64,000 bases of DNA from Tridacna crocea (lineage: Eukaryota > Mollusca > Bivalvia > Cardiida > Cardiidae): the NCBI GenBank assembly GCA_943736015.1, contig OX031064.1, positions 40,909,361 through 40,973,360 on the forward strand, in the 5' to 3' direction. Positions 33,576-44,641 of the stretch are shown piece by piece. The notes under the pieces were generated by a model. The model was not told the origin of the DNA. It worked only from the letters and a program-made list of their open reading frames with translations, and did no database searches. Position numbers and translations under genes: made by a program. Numbering within the stretch: position 1 is the stretch's first letter; each line of letters starts with the position of its first letter.

Positions 33576-34917
33576 AGAGGGCTGTTCGAACTCAAAATTC
33601 GGTCGCCTGTAAGACAAAATGGATTTTATGGATCAGTTGCAAGGGCGGATCCAAGATTTTTTTCGAGACTGTGTCCAGAATAAATCATCATATGTGACAC
33701 ATGCTCTATTAAAAAGGAACATTTGCGAAAAGTATCGCTCAGACCAGGCTTCTCAAACCGCGCAGGGTGACCTGGGCCGAAACTTTTCGCTATCAGTATA
33801 TTTTCTGTCCGTCAAAGGACTAGAACTACTATATAATTCAGTCGGCTGTTACAAAAAGTGGACAATACTCTCAATCAAGAGTCTATCAGTCATATTACTT
33901 ATGCTTGCCCCCTTTTGTCGAATGTACCGATATTTAAAAGCTTATCGATTCTGAAAAAGTGTAACTTAGACCAATGGCTCTAGATAATAGCTTCCGTGAA
34001 AAAGAACCCCAAATCGAACATGGTGTAAGCACACAATGTTCGATTAACCAAATTGGTTATATGATTATATTGTCCAATTACGGTGTTTGAGAGGAAGGTC
34101 CAGGGATGCATCTAGAAATTGGCAATTTGGGGGAAATGCCGTCCATAATTTCTGAATTTGGGGGCAATGAACACAATTTGGGGGGATGCATATCTAGGCT
34201 ATTTCATGTGCTGTGAGACTGTTTATATTAGATCAACATCAATTGATAGGCAATGTTACTCTATTACACATCCATTTGATTATTCTGTATCAATAATTAT
34301 GTAAGTCTTCGTTGGAAATTTACAGTCAAATCAAGTGCATGTTGGAAATATCAAGTGCTTGAGAGTAACACACTTCAATAACTCGCATATTTGTATAGAT
34401 TTAGATCTACTATAGTCTTGTTTTAGCATTATATTTAAGCTTACATCTATGATATACACTGTAGATATACTTCAGTCTTTTGAAAGAAACTACGATATTC
34501 GACATAGGGTAAATTGAAGATCTAGATTTTATGCCCATTTAAACAAATGACATCAGTGAAATACAATAACAAAATGTTAGTTCACAAATGTTCACAATTC
34601 TATTAAGATAAAGACATAATAATTATTACGTTTTTGGTTGCAGTCTCCATATCGGTACGTAAATTTATATCATGCACGGCTTATTTGTGGAGAGGCAATG
34701 TAACATACATATTCAAGTTTCTGAAATTCTAAACAGTGTTCATACTGGCTTTGTATTTGAAGGGTACACCTACCTCCTGAGCTGTAAATCTAGGGGTAAG
34801 ATTTCATATTAGAGGGTATGAAAAACAATGTTTACAAACTTGAAGTAAAGTAATCAATAATGATGTTTTTGCGCAACAAAAGTATGTTATATTAAGCTAT
34901 CTGTAAAAATTTACTGA
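33576..34917. other. No gene recognised
   Basis: The 111-codon frame at 33619-33954 overlaps a repeat R-like stretch (GAAACTTTTCGCTATCAGTA) and is not supported as a gene. GGGCGGATCCAAGATTTTTT at 33643 resembles MITE termini but its partner was not found. Confidence 0.3.
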
Positions 34918-35146
34918 TTAACACCTTTACCACATACGTAATTTTAGACCTATCCAATTTGAAAGCATTTGCAGACAACAATTTTAAAGTGGCTCAAATG
35001 GTGCAATTTTGCTTTGATAGGATAGAAAACTTTGTTGGAAAAGGAGAATATGCTGGTTACCAGCATTTTCTCCTTTTCCCACAATGTTTTCAAAAGGCTT
35101 CTTCCTCAGGGGCGTTAAAAGTCGTCATTGTGTGGTAAAGGATTAA
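34918..35146 (-). mobile_element. TTAA-flanked hairpin MITE, copy 13
   Basis: This 229-bp copy is bounded by TTAACACCTTTACCACA and TGTGTGGTAAAGGATTAA. Its central hairpin is well preserved (GGAAAAGGAGAATATGCTGG, TTACCAGCATTTTCTCC). It abuts repeat Q copy 2 on its right. Confidence 0.8.
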
Positions 35147-35154
35147 AGTCGTTA

Positions 35155-35365
35155 GAAAGCTGAACAGATCGACTGAAGTGACTCTGATCGGACAATGTCA
35201 AAAGGAACATTGTGTTGTGTCATGGGTTTCCGCGTTTTTTTTTTTTTTGCATCGGGCATTTTTTTCATGTGTGTTAATTTATGGATAGGTTTTTCCGTGT
35301 GATTTGACAATAATTGTTCACTAAGGAGAGCAAGTAACTCCAAATATCGTCATTTTTACACAAAT
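35155..35365 (-). repeat. Repeat Q, copy 2
   Basis: Reverse-orientation counterpart of 28690-28910 (shared GTGACTCTGATCGGACAATG and CATGGGTTTCCG). Here it is not inside a hAT-like element, so it moved or was copied independently. Confidence 0.6.
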
Positions 35366-37039
35366 TTAGAGGATAATGGATTTGTTTTAACTTTTTTTTT
35401 TCGTACTTGAGGTCTAACCAAAATTTGTTACATGAATCAATTCTATAACGAGATTTACGCACTGTCTGAAGTTACTACATCCAAAAGTGAAACAGTTGCA
35501 CTTTTTACTCCCTAATATACGCCAAACACAAAATATTTTATTTTCAGTCAACTTCGAGCCACGGCCGATTTACCTTCCGGGACTGGGTCTCTAAATTGTC
35601 GCTAGTACCAGAATCGCTATCTAAAGTCATCCTGATAATTTCCGTTTTCCTGTCTGGCGATTTCCTCTTGGCAATCTTGGTGAAATAATGCAACAAAGTC
35701 AGTATTTTCCACGGTATCGGAGTGTAACATGTGGCTCAACAATTATTTTTTATCGAAACTCCCATTTTAAAAATGGTATTACCCGCATGTAGATATTTAT
35801 TCCAGAAATGAAATATCCGAAAACTGCGATTGAGATCGCTTTGGAATATTCTATTTTAAAAGCTAGAGGGAACAGCCAAATGACGTCACAGATAGGAATC
35901 ACAGGCAAATCATCGGAATACAGAGCTCGCGCTGACATGTTCCTTTTTAGCGGGTTTTCTGTAGTAATCGTAACCATATTCGGAATACGTGTTATCCATA
36001 TATGGTACACAGGGGCGGAATGACTGAAGAGACACGGACAAGAGATTCACTCGTAACAAATCGGCCGATTTCGTAACTATTATCTAACACTTGATCACTG
36101 GATCGCCCGATTTCGACGGAATGACGGTTCAATTTTTTTAATTAATTGTTGTTATTGCCCCCGTTAGATATTTTTGTTTGCATTATACTCCGTTTATAAG
36201 GGATGGACTACGAGATGTAGACTTTGTTCATTGAAATTCAGACTTATTTTCGCGGGATTTGCCCGCGGAAAATTGATAAGTAGGGGGGCAATCACAAAAA
36301 TATGCGGCAAGGCGGCGCTCTAGATGCAATGCTGCTGAGGAACTGTTGATTGCTGTATCGCTCTTCTAGTACAGCCATAGGCCCATTTGGTTGGTTGCCG
36401 TATTTCTTCCTAAAATTGTGCTTCTTACACACACATGGGGGCGACTTTTAATTCTAGGACAGAAGGTGTTGGCATTAAAGTTCCGGAGTCATAGCGAATC
36501 TGAACACAGAAAGTAGCACTTTGTGAACTCATCCCATCGAGTCAACATGAGTTTGTGTAGGTTGATCTTCTCCTCACACCACCAGTCTTCGGAACGAATT
36601 ATGGCATTGGTGACATTCGAACTTACAGCCACTGTCATCCTAACAGACTAACCCATCGCTTACGTCATGTGTTATAACAGGGTCAATGTTCGATCAGTCA
36701 CAGTAAGAACAGATGTATGATGGCACAACGATCCTCTCTGATCTGCCAAGGAATGCAATAAAACCATAACCCTTACTGAAACACTAAGCAACAGTATTTC
36801 GTAACGTCATAAAGTAAACGACTTCACGCTGGTCTGTAGATTTAAGTAAAGGAAGCCTATAATTTAGAACAGTGTGTTGTTGGATTCTAATCTAACAAAA
36901 ATATAGGTGCTAGCAAGTGATGTATCCACCTGCTTGGTCGTAGCTTTTACCTTTCTCAATCAATCACCCGAGCAACACATGGTTGTGGGGAACCAAGTTA
37001 TGATAACATAGCATAGATAAGTATTGGAACCATGCTCGA
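35366..37039. other. No gene recognised
   Basis: AT-rich sequence. Frames on both strands at 35750-36023 overlap each other and lack family features. No element boundary was recognised. Confidence 0.35.
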
Positions 37040-37256
37040 TTAATCCTTTACCACACAATCCTGGATTTTTACGACCCTGAGATAGATGCCTTTTGAAAAC
37101 ATTGTGGGAAAAGGAGAAAATGCTGGTAATCAGCATTTTCTCCTTTTCCCACAACGTTTTCTACTCTAATTTTAATTTTTTAGCCACTTATTTTGTTGTC
37201 TGCATGTACTTTCAATTTGGATCAGTCTAAAATTTTGTCGTTTGGTAAAGGGTTAA
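37040..37256 (+). mobile_element. TTAA-flanked hairpin MITE, copy 14 (best copy)
   Basis: This 217-bp copy is the clearest member. The left end is TTAATCCTTTACCACACAAT, the right end TTTGGTAAAGGGTTAA, and the central arms read GGGAAAAGGAGAAAATGCTG and its complement, up to ACGTTTTCTAC. Internal family marks are TTTTACGACCCTGAGATAGA and TTTGGATCAGTCTAAAATTT. It is non-coding, so mobility would need a transposase from elsewhere. TTAA flanks and CCCTTT ends suggest piggyBac-type; this is inferred. Confidence 0.8.
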
Positions 37257-37885
37257 AAGTGAGTTTTATACATACGGAAGACTTTTCCACACAGGTTACC
37301 CTGCGCATCCGTGCACACAGAGATGTGTCGGAACTGTTTGATGTTGATCAATTTTCTACATGTCTGAGGAAAGTTAAACTTGATGATGCTGTTGGTTGTG
37401 AGACAATGTGGGTTTTCTAGTTCCATACTTAAATGATGACTTACTTGGTAAACTGCATCTCGCCGATGCTTTTAAATCCCCTTTTGCTAGAGCAAGAGGC
37501 ATATTTTTAGCTGCACTCAATCACTGCCTGTGGTACAGGTATTTGGAACTAAAGGTTTCGGCCTGCATGGACTATGTAATGAATTATCTATATCTGGGAG
37601 TTATTCCCATCTCTAATTTATACTAGATCCAAAATTACATTCATCGATCTCCATAGTATTCCATGAAAATATTTATCTAGGCGCAAAAGAAATAGTTTCG
37701 CCGATTGTTATGATATAATTTGTCTACGTTCGATACTGTCGGCTTGATGCTCACCAATGCTGATAGATTTTCTTTTTTTCCGCCATTTTCACCCGAAAAG
37801 GTTAAAAGAATCACCAGAATAAAGCGAAAAAACATCGAAGAAGTTTGTAACAGCTTGTTTGTTTGCGGAGCTTCCGTTTTACAGA
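37257..37885. other. No gene recognised
   Basis: Contains a decayed stretch (CCCCTTTTGCTAGAGCAAG, TAAAGGTTTCGGCCTGCATG) that may be an old dispersed repeat. Frames at 37193-37926 are not supported. Confidence 0.3.
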
Positions 37886-37897
37886 TAGACAACGCCA

Positions 37898-38171
37898 ATT
37901 GGTTGGTTGTTTGTATTGGGGTTTAACGCCACTTTAACAGCTAAGGTCATATCATAGCGGTCGATGACGCTTAAATGTGTTTCCTGGCTTTCTCACACCA
38001 GTACTAATACAACTTTTCTTTCCAAAGCCACCGACTACTTTTCTCACATACTTCTGCAGAGGTGAGAGTCGAAAATACGCCGGAAAGAAAAGTCGCCTCA
38101 ACCGGGGATCGAACTCGCAATCATCAGGCCATGATTCCGACACGCTCACCACTGAGCCACCCAGGCGGGGC
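37898..38171 (-). mobile_element. tRNA-derived SINE, V-SINE/RUDI-like, with TSD
   Basis: On the minus strand the element opens with a tRNA-like head (GCCCCGCCTGGGTGGCTCAG, then box B GCGAGTTCGATCCCC). The body carries GGCTTTGGAAAGAAAAG, and the 3' end is TAAAGTGGCGTTAAACCCC followed by a CCAA-type tail. TAGACAACGCCAA flanks both sides (37886-37898 and 38172-38184) as a target-site duplication. RUDI is a V-SINE widespread in molluscs; the assignment is by resemblance of plan and not by alignment. Confidence 0.8.
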
Positions 38172-38239
38172 TAGACAACGCCAAAAATTACAATAGGATT
38201 CGGAGAGATGCGCGTGCATAGTTGGAAGCAAAAGAGTCA

Positions 38240-38316
38240 CTTTTATTTTGTCGTCTATAAATGCTTTCAATCAGTTGGACCAGTCTAAAATATTGTCGTT
38301 TGGTAAAAGGATAAAA
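38240..38316 (+). repeat. Right-end fragment of TTAA hairpin MITE
   Basis: TTGTCGTCTATAAATGCTTT, GGACCAGTCTAAAATATTGT and CGTTTGGTAAAAGGATAA form the right third of the family with no hairpin or left end. Confidence 0.55.
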
Positions 38317-38707
38317 CATACTTTTAACTCGGGTTTTCGCTTCTTTTAGCACTATTTAAATCATATCACTGCCACATCTGTCTTACATGTATTTACGTGT
38401 GTCCCTGGTATCAGTATCAACACGGTGGGACCCTGCCTTATCCATGAACTAAATTTAGGCTAATCGACTTTATTTCATCTTTATATATTTCACCCTATTT
38501 CCTCGACTTAGAAATGTGCCCAAACTGACGATTCCTTCATTATCATCACTAGTTATGAGACATGCATTTGTAAATGTCATTTTCTTCATTCTTTATTTAC
38601 TTGATCCATTTTCCTATTATGACTACAGTGTTCTAAGTTGTTCTGACTGAATATTTTGTAAGCTGTTATACATGTACATATTCCCATAATGCTTATACCT
38701 CAAATAT

Positions 38708-38753
38708 TCTTCTTCTTCTTCTTCCTCTTTTTCTTCTTCTTCTTCTTCTTCCC
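38708..38753 (+). repeat. (CTT)n microsatellite in LINE-A leader
   Basis: TTCTTCTTCTTCTTCCTC followed by further TTC units lies within the presumed 5' leader of LINE-A. Confidence 0.7.
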
Positions 38754-38923
38754 CAGAATATCCATACTCACAGTGAAAAATTATGTAATCCGATATCAAG
38801 TCATTAAACCAATGGGAATCTCAATGTGTTGTTTATTTTTGTTTATGTTGTTGCCTAATGGGTAATGATTTAATACTGTGTGGTTTTAACTGTCGGTGCT
38901 TTTCGTAAAAGAAAACTACTAAA

Positions 38924-39112
38924 GTGAAAATTAGTATTGGTTACCTTTCATTTATGTTGTCACTGTTGAAGATACTCCTGGGTTGTATCAGCATAATAAT
39001 AGACGGCTTTAGTAACGTATTTTTCTATCTGCTAATGTTGTTATTGCTACTTAATTATGGTGACATTGAACGAAATCCCGGGCCAATTAGTAATTTAAAC
39101 TATACAAGTTAG
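38924..39112 (+). CDS. LINE-A N-terminal ORF with 2A-like motif
   Basis: This 62-codon frame starts with a hydrophobic N-terminus: two leucine/isoleucine-rich stretches at residues 8-26 and 32-43. It then reads NYGDIERNPGP at residues 44-54. The string DIERNPGP fits the D-(V/I)-E-x-N-P-G-P signature of 2A peptides, at which ribosomes skip a bond between G and the final P. 2A-like motifs near the N-terminus of non-LTR ORFs are known from sea urchins and molluscs. The frame stops nine codons after the motif because the endonuclease-coding part is deleted. Skipping activity is inferred. Confidence 0.7.
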   Translation: MKISIGYLSFMLSLLKILLGCISIIIDGFSNVFFYLLMLLLLLNYGDIERNPGPISNLNYTS

Positions 39113-39114
39113 GG

Positions 39115-39563
39115 TTAGTATGTCTCCAAATGGTGAGACATCAGCATTAATATCTGATCTAGAAAAAGCTGAGTGCTTGAACTTGTTCGCCTCTATACCG
39201 ACTGTAAATGAAGAATTCGCCTCTCTTTCCCCCCCCCCCCTTTACTAAAAAAAACTAATAATAATCACTATTTTTGAATCTGAAATAAAAGACCTCATCC
39301 GATGCCTTAACCCAAATAAGGCAAGTGAGCCAGACTCTATCAATCATAGAATGTTAAAAGGTGTAGCAAACCCCTAGCAATACTATTTAATCGATCACTA
39401 TCTGAAGGTGTTTTTCCTTGCTTATGGAAACTGGCTAATGTAATTCCTATCTACAAGAAAAGGGGATAAATCATCTAATTACAGACCCGTTTCTCTATTA
39501 AGTTGTTGCGGAAAATTATTAGAAAGGATCATCTTTTGAGAGGACAAATTTTACAATTTTCAC
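39115..39563 (+). pseudogene. LINE-A pre-RT and RT finger region, broken
   Basis: Translation across frames gives SALISDLEKAECLNLF, then IKDLIRCLNPNKAS and SNYRPVSLLSCCGKLLERI. These are the upstream motifs of non-LTR reverse transcriptase. There are at least three frame changes, including one in a C-run at about 39230-39240, and in-frame stops. The match ends at about 39563, where foreign DNA begins. Confidence 0.65.
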
Positions 39564-40669
39564 AACGTGCCGTACACGGAAAAAAAGCTCCTTCCACATA
39601 GGCCATCTTTTTTAAAGGATCGAAGTATCTCGAAAGAAATTCATGGAATCATCCACGTTGAATTTTGTTGATTTCCACTTGGTGGTTTCTGAGGAGAAGT
39701 CAATTAAATAAAAATTTTAGAAATAAACGCGTAGAAACAAACGCACGCATGCAAATGTACGAAGGGTAGAACGCCATTCTAAGAGCCCGCTGGCAGTTGG
39801 CCAAGCGGATTTGAAAATTAATTAACTACGAATCAGGCCAATTGTGGTAAATAATGTACACACTATGTATTAGTTAATAGGGTTTTTTCTTTATAGACAA
39901 TGTTTTTCGAAGCCATCTTTCCCAGGGACATTAAAGCTCGTGATTGCGTGGTAATGGGTTAATACGCCATTTATAAAAATGAAATGCTGTAAAAAAAGAA
40001 CATGTCTTGCACCAACATTGGAGGCAATGACCGGTCAATTGTGATCAAGCATCGTAGGTTTACTTCGTGAATTGCCGTAACATTGCAAATATTTCAAAAA
40101 AGCAAGTGCTACAAATAATGAAATTGCGTTGAACATGCTCTTTATCAGGTAATGGACCATAGTGACATAATGTTTACAAAAATAGTCTTCGTATACGGCC
40201 CATGCATCGAGTTTCAGGCAGAAATATTGATGATTTAAAGGTTGGTGTCCAGTTACCACAAGCTTTTTTCTGATCTGGTGTCCATGTACATACTCTGAAA
40301 ATGAAAATGGTGTCTTGTTAGCATATTTTCCTCTACCCGGGTCCATTCAAAAACGTATATCTTCGCTCTGGATGGACATTTCTAAGTGAAATTTTGTGTT
40401 CCTTTAGGGAATACATTTATCTTATCATACAAACTTGTAAAATGAACAATGGTCAGGGGATTTTGTCTGAAAATCGGCAACAAACTTCAAAACAATAAGA
40501 CTCCAGTGGCTCATAAAGCCACAGCTGGCTTATATGATGCTATTGTCATTCCCTATTATGTGTGTAAACAGATCAATCATTCTACTTGACATTGCTGTAA
40601 ATCAACATTTCTACCTAGGTTAATCAGGTCCATTAAAATGAAAATACTTACACCACCTCCGGTTCTTCC
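39564..40669. mobile_element. Unidentified 1.1-kb insertion in LINE-A
   Basis: LINE-A RT homology stops near 39563 and resumes near 40670, so this stretch is foreign. It contains a TTAA MITE end (about 39898-39961, GTGGTAATGGGTTAA). A minus-strand 103-codon frame (40035-40346) includes a hydrophobic segment (YLIKSMFNAISLFVALAFL) that I cannot assign. I could not find terminal repeats or a TSD, so it may be more than one insertion. Confidence 0.4.
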
Positions 40670-41838
40670 ATGGAAATTTCGATCTGGTGTACCGAGAACA
40701 CAATGGTGTCCGCGGCTCACGTTGATCAGTGTGACCACATATGCCAATCTTTCGATAGCAAACAATTTTCATGCATGGTTTTCTATGACATTTCAAAAGC
40801 CTTTGACCGAGTATGGCATAAAGGTCTTCTCTTTAAACTCAGACAAAACGGTATCGAAGAAACTCTTCTAAAATGGCTTTCAAATTACCTCTCAAATAGG
40901 ATCCAGAAGGTTGTTTTACAATCCGCTACTTCGTCTTCTAAACAGATAACGGCTGGAGTACCTCAGGGCTCGGTCCTAGGTCCGCTGCTTTTCCTGGTGT
41001 AAGTTAATAACATTACTGACTCCTTACTAAGCTTAACTAGGCTATTTGCAGATGATAGTTCCTTCTATTATTCAGCATCATCCATCAGTGATATTGAAGG
41101 TACAATAAAATATGACCTCAATCTAATATCGTCATGGGAAAAACAATGGCTCGTAACGTTTAATCCACAAAAGGCCGAAGCTATCCTTTTCTCTTTGAAA
41201 AAAAAGACGAACTACCTAAGCTAATATTCCAAAACACTGATGTTACCTTTGTTGAAAACCATAAGCACTAAGGGATAACTTTTAGCCAAAATGGTCAATG
41301 GAACGCACACATTGATACTGTTTTAAAATCTTCTTCTAAAGTACTTGGAATTATGAGAAAGCTGAAATTTACACTGAACAGAAAATCATTAAACCAAATT
41401 TATTTGTCTCATGTAGCACCATTACTAGAATACGCGTCAATTGTTTGGGATGGTTGCTCTGATTCCTATGCAAATACTTTACAAAAAATTCAAAACGAAG
41501 CTGCCAGAATTGTAACTGGTCTTACCCGTTCTGTTTCCTTAGAGAACTTGTTCCTAGAATGTGGATGGCAATCTTTGAAAGATAGACAGGAAAGCCAAAA
41601 AATGTTTTTTATGTATAAAGCCACCCATCAGATGGTTCCCCAATACATTGCAGACTTGATTCCGCCACTTATAGCAGACACAACGCAATATACTCTTAGA
41701 AACATTAGGGATTTAAGAAACATATCTACTCGCACTACAATTTCTCAAAAACCCTGTATCCCTTCCTCAATATATATTTGGAATAGTTTAAATGAAAACC
41801 TGAAGAATGTTAGTTCGTTTTCGACTTTTAAAAAGTGA
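40670..41838 (+). pseudogene. LINE-A RT palm to C-terminal region, broken
   Basis: Frame 40670-41002 encodes FYDISKAFDRVWHKG (RT motif with the first catalytic Asp) and ITAGVPQGSVLGPLLFLV, ending at an in-frame TAA. The next frame holds FADDSSFY (catalytic FADD). After further frame changes, 41353-41838 encodes the C-terminal region (YASIVWDGCSDSYANTLQKI, QEAARIV-like NEAARIVTGLT, KMFFMYKATH). It runs up to FSTFKK at 41838, close to the site where a TIR element is inserted. The protein would have reverse-transcribed the LINE RNA at a nicked target. Confidence 0.8.
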
Positions 41839-41861
41839 ATCTCATGTAGGTTCCCATTACC

Positions 41862-44063
41862 CCCTGTCCCCGCCTGAGAGTGATGTGTAACCCGAGAAAG
41901 AGATAGGAGTTGAAGTCGGACTTCGGAACTTTTTCAGGGATTGTCTCAAAATTGACATATACCTTCATTATATATTTTCGAATACGACCAAATGCCTTTC
42001 ATTATTACCTAGAAGAAAGTAATTATTCGTTTGTTTTTTTTTTTAAAGAATAACACAGGAAATTTTAAAATAAAGGTTTCGACGATTGCTGCTTAAGGCC
42101 CACTGAATAAGAATGAAAAATATTAGGTTCTGACTATGTGGCTGCAGATGTCAGGATGTGGCGACAGTATTTTGTTTGCCTCGAATTTAAGCCACAATTC
42201 GGCCGATTCCGTAACACCATTATCAGGCTAATTGCATCTTTATCAAGGGAGTTTGCAGTTTAAACATACTGCTAGTCTCAGTATTTCAAACATTGCAGCG
42301 GCCATACAAATTCATTAGCAACGGCAACAACAGCCACCTTGATAAGCAAGCAACCATGCACCGAGAAATGCCAACGAAATTGATAGACTGTGTAAGAAAA
42401 AAAATGAACAACCTGAAAAGTGAAAATGCATATGGATGGTAACCACAGGAAATTGTGACTAATGTTTTCTTTTATAAATAGAATGTTACGGTTTTAAGAA
42501 TGGTAAAACAGTGTATTTCCGGCGAAGACATGTACCATGTGTAGGTGTGTATCAAGCTTCGTGATACAGCCGTGAGACGTGATGAGAGGATCACTCTAGG
42601 TTTGCAGCATGTGGAAAAAAAAAAGAGAATTGTAGGAAAATAGGAGATATATGATTTAATTCATCACTGAAACACAAATAGAAATAACTACATTTGGACG
42701 AAATTCACCGTCTCCACTGATGTCACAACAGTAAGAGCCGTTTTATCTTATTTATCAGGGCTGTAAAGTTTTTCAGCCGTTCATTTCGGAGCAGCCTTGA
42801 TGCATCAATGTTTTCTTGCTTCAGCTGAATCGCCTCTTAAAATAGAGTGACAGTTGAAACTGCAGTAATCTGTTACACGGTTAATGACTTTTTCCGTCAA
42901 AGTAGAGAGAGGGAGTTCTTTCTTGTCCGGTCAGGTTAGTGCCTGTGTGGTTCAGCAGTATCTTCCTTCGAAGATGGCTGAATAAAGCCTCAAGTCTGGC
43001 GCTCCTCTATCTGCCGCAATTCAATTGATTGAGCTGATTATCCTACAAACGGTTGAATTGCAGGCCCAGCCGCCTACCGTTCTGACGGTTGAGCTGAAGG
43101 CTGCTTCTGTTTTGAATCTCTGAAGAGAATCAGAGGGTAGATGAACCATACCTACTGTTAATGCAAAAGTCATGCGCAACACGTGACAGTCATGATTTTC
43201 GTTGATTTTTCTTAAAGCCGTGGCAGAACTTGATTGAATGATCGGTCTGAAGGGAATGTAAGAAAAACGTGATGGCAGATCGCCGTAATCGTAGGACAAC
43301 TTTAGAGAGAGTAACGAAAAACCTGGCAGATCTTTAATGATAAGAATTGCTGAAGTTTTGTGCGAAATCGCTAAGCATGTAAATAAACATACCGAAACTG
43401 CATGAAAGGGCTGAAAATCGTTGTAATGCAAAAAGAGTGCAATAAATCATGGAGGTCGTGGATATCGTGTCTGACCATAAACGCTGCATAAGCAGTTCTT
43501 GAAATGTTGTGGTTGCAGTGGCGAATCTATTTTGCATTGATTGATTGACAGACGTTTAAACCGCTTTCAACATAATTTAGGTCATATCACGGCGACAGCT
43601 CATATATTCATGTATTTCCTTGGTTTCACCAGAACAAAGCTCAGGCTCAAAGGTGTCTCGCCCAAAGACATTTACCACGAAAAAACCAGTGGGTCCAGTG
43701 AGGCTCGAACTCGGAGCCTCCAGGTTACGAAACCAACACTTTAAAACAACTGAGCCAGGAAGGACCCCAGCTAAGTCTGTAAACCCGCTAACGTGTCAGT
43801 TATGAATAACAAACTATTTAGTGTTTATGCTTATTCATTAGCGGTCGTAACCCTTAATTCAAATCGTTCCCACAGGTTAGAGATACGAAAAGTTCTGTTA
43901 AAAATGTTGTCTTATCGAATCATTTTCTTATAAGTGTTCATGAAAGGTATTTGACTATATTGAATAATCGATAACGATGGTATATGTCAATTTTGAGACA
44001 ACCCCTAATAAAGTTACGAAGTCCGATTTCGAACTCCGAACCCACCTCGGGTTACACATGTCT
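41862..44063. mobile_element. 2.2-kb TIR DNA transposon inside LINE-A
   Basis: Inverted arms of about 150 bp lie at 41881-42030 and 43910-44060. They share TGTGTAACCCGAG, GTCGGACTTCG and TTGTCTCAAAATTGACATAT. LINE-A coding continues directly on either side, and ATTACC at 41856-41861 and 44064-44069 may be the target duplication. The interior shows no recognisable transposase: a 136-codon minus-strand frame (43021-43431) lacks motifs. A SINE sits at about 43530-43770. Superfamily unknown. Confidence 0.65.
43530..43770 (-). mobile_element. tRNA-derived SINE nested in the TIR element
   Basis: On the minus strand the head reads GGTCCTTCCTGGCTCAGTTG (box A) and CCGAGTTCGAGCCTC (box B). The body includes GAGACACC, and the 3' end runs through GGTTTAAACG to a CAAT-type tail (CAATCAATCAATG). 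It resembles the SINE at 37898-38171 in plan. Confidence 0.65.
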
Positions 44064-44069
44064 ATTACC

Positions 44070-44622
44070 TTGAAGGTAATCGTTTCTTATCAGTTATGCA
44101 AGCCTGGATTAGGAATAAATGCAGTGGACTGAATAGTGATTTGTTTCATAACTATCTTCGTAATAGTCAGCTCTGCACGTGCTCGATGAAACCTGAAGAC
44201 GCCGAACACTATTTTTTCAGATGCAATCTTTTTGTTATTCAAAGACTGAACTTCTTTAATTCTATTCAGCACCTTAATCCATTGAATTTAAATGATCTTC
44301 TTTTTGTCAAAGCATCCCTAACAGATCGAGAAAATTCAGAATTATTTGTATCAGTCCAGGGGTATATTCAACAAACTGGCCAATTTACTTGATATAAGCA
44401 TACTTTCGTATCCTCTGATCTTTCCTTTTTACTATGCTGAGCAAATGGACAAAATCTCTGTCTGTCTGTGTCGTTCTGACTGTCTGTCTGTCCCTCTCTC
44501 TCTATCTCTTTCTTGTACGAACACTTGTAAATTCATTATATTGTAGGGGGAGGGTCGATTTCTAAGTTGTTACAACTAGTGACCCACCCTAATTTTGAGG
44601 GAAAATAAATATGTTTAAACTA
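44070..44622 (+). pseudogene. LINE-A C-terminal end and 3' UTR
   Basis: After the nested transposon, coding resumes in YLEGNRFLSVMQAWIRNKCS and a cysteine-rich C-terminus (LCTCSMKPEDAEHYFFRCN), stopping at 44392. The 3' untranslated part has a TCTG/TCTC tract and GGGGGAGGGTCGATTTCTAA, and ends GAAAATAAATATGTTTAAAC. The same end is found at 11839-12065 and 21807-22255. Confidence 0.8.
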
Positions 44623-44641
44623 AACTGACCCTGCCTTATCC

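Larger units (their letters stand above)
38444..44626 (+). mobile_element. LINE-A: 2A-bearing non-LTR retrotransposon, composite
   Basis: GACCCTGCCTTATCC occurs at 38429-38443 and 44627-44641 and is read as a 15-bp target-site duplication. Between them, in plus-strand order, are: a 5' leader, a short ORF ending in a 2A-like motif, reverse transcriptase pieces, a C-terminal coding region, and a 3' end with AATAAA and the tail ATGTTTAAACTA. The coding order fits a Jockey/CR1-type LINE without RNase H. The copy is inactive: the endonuclease region is missing between 39112 and 39255, RT has stops, and two insertions (about 39565-40668 and 41862-44063) split it. Confidence 0.75.

Noticed and set aside
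40035-40346. 103-codon minus-strand frame as a captured exon
   Set aside because: The hydrophobic segment is suggestive, but I found no splice sites, no family and no conservation evidence; it may be chance in AT-rich DNA.
43021-43431. 136-codon minus-strand frame as a transposase
   Set aside because: It lies in the TIR element, where a transposase would be expected, but shows no DDE or DNA-binding motif and no family resemblance.
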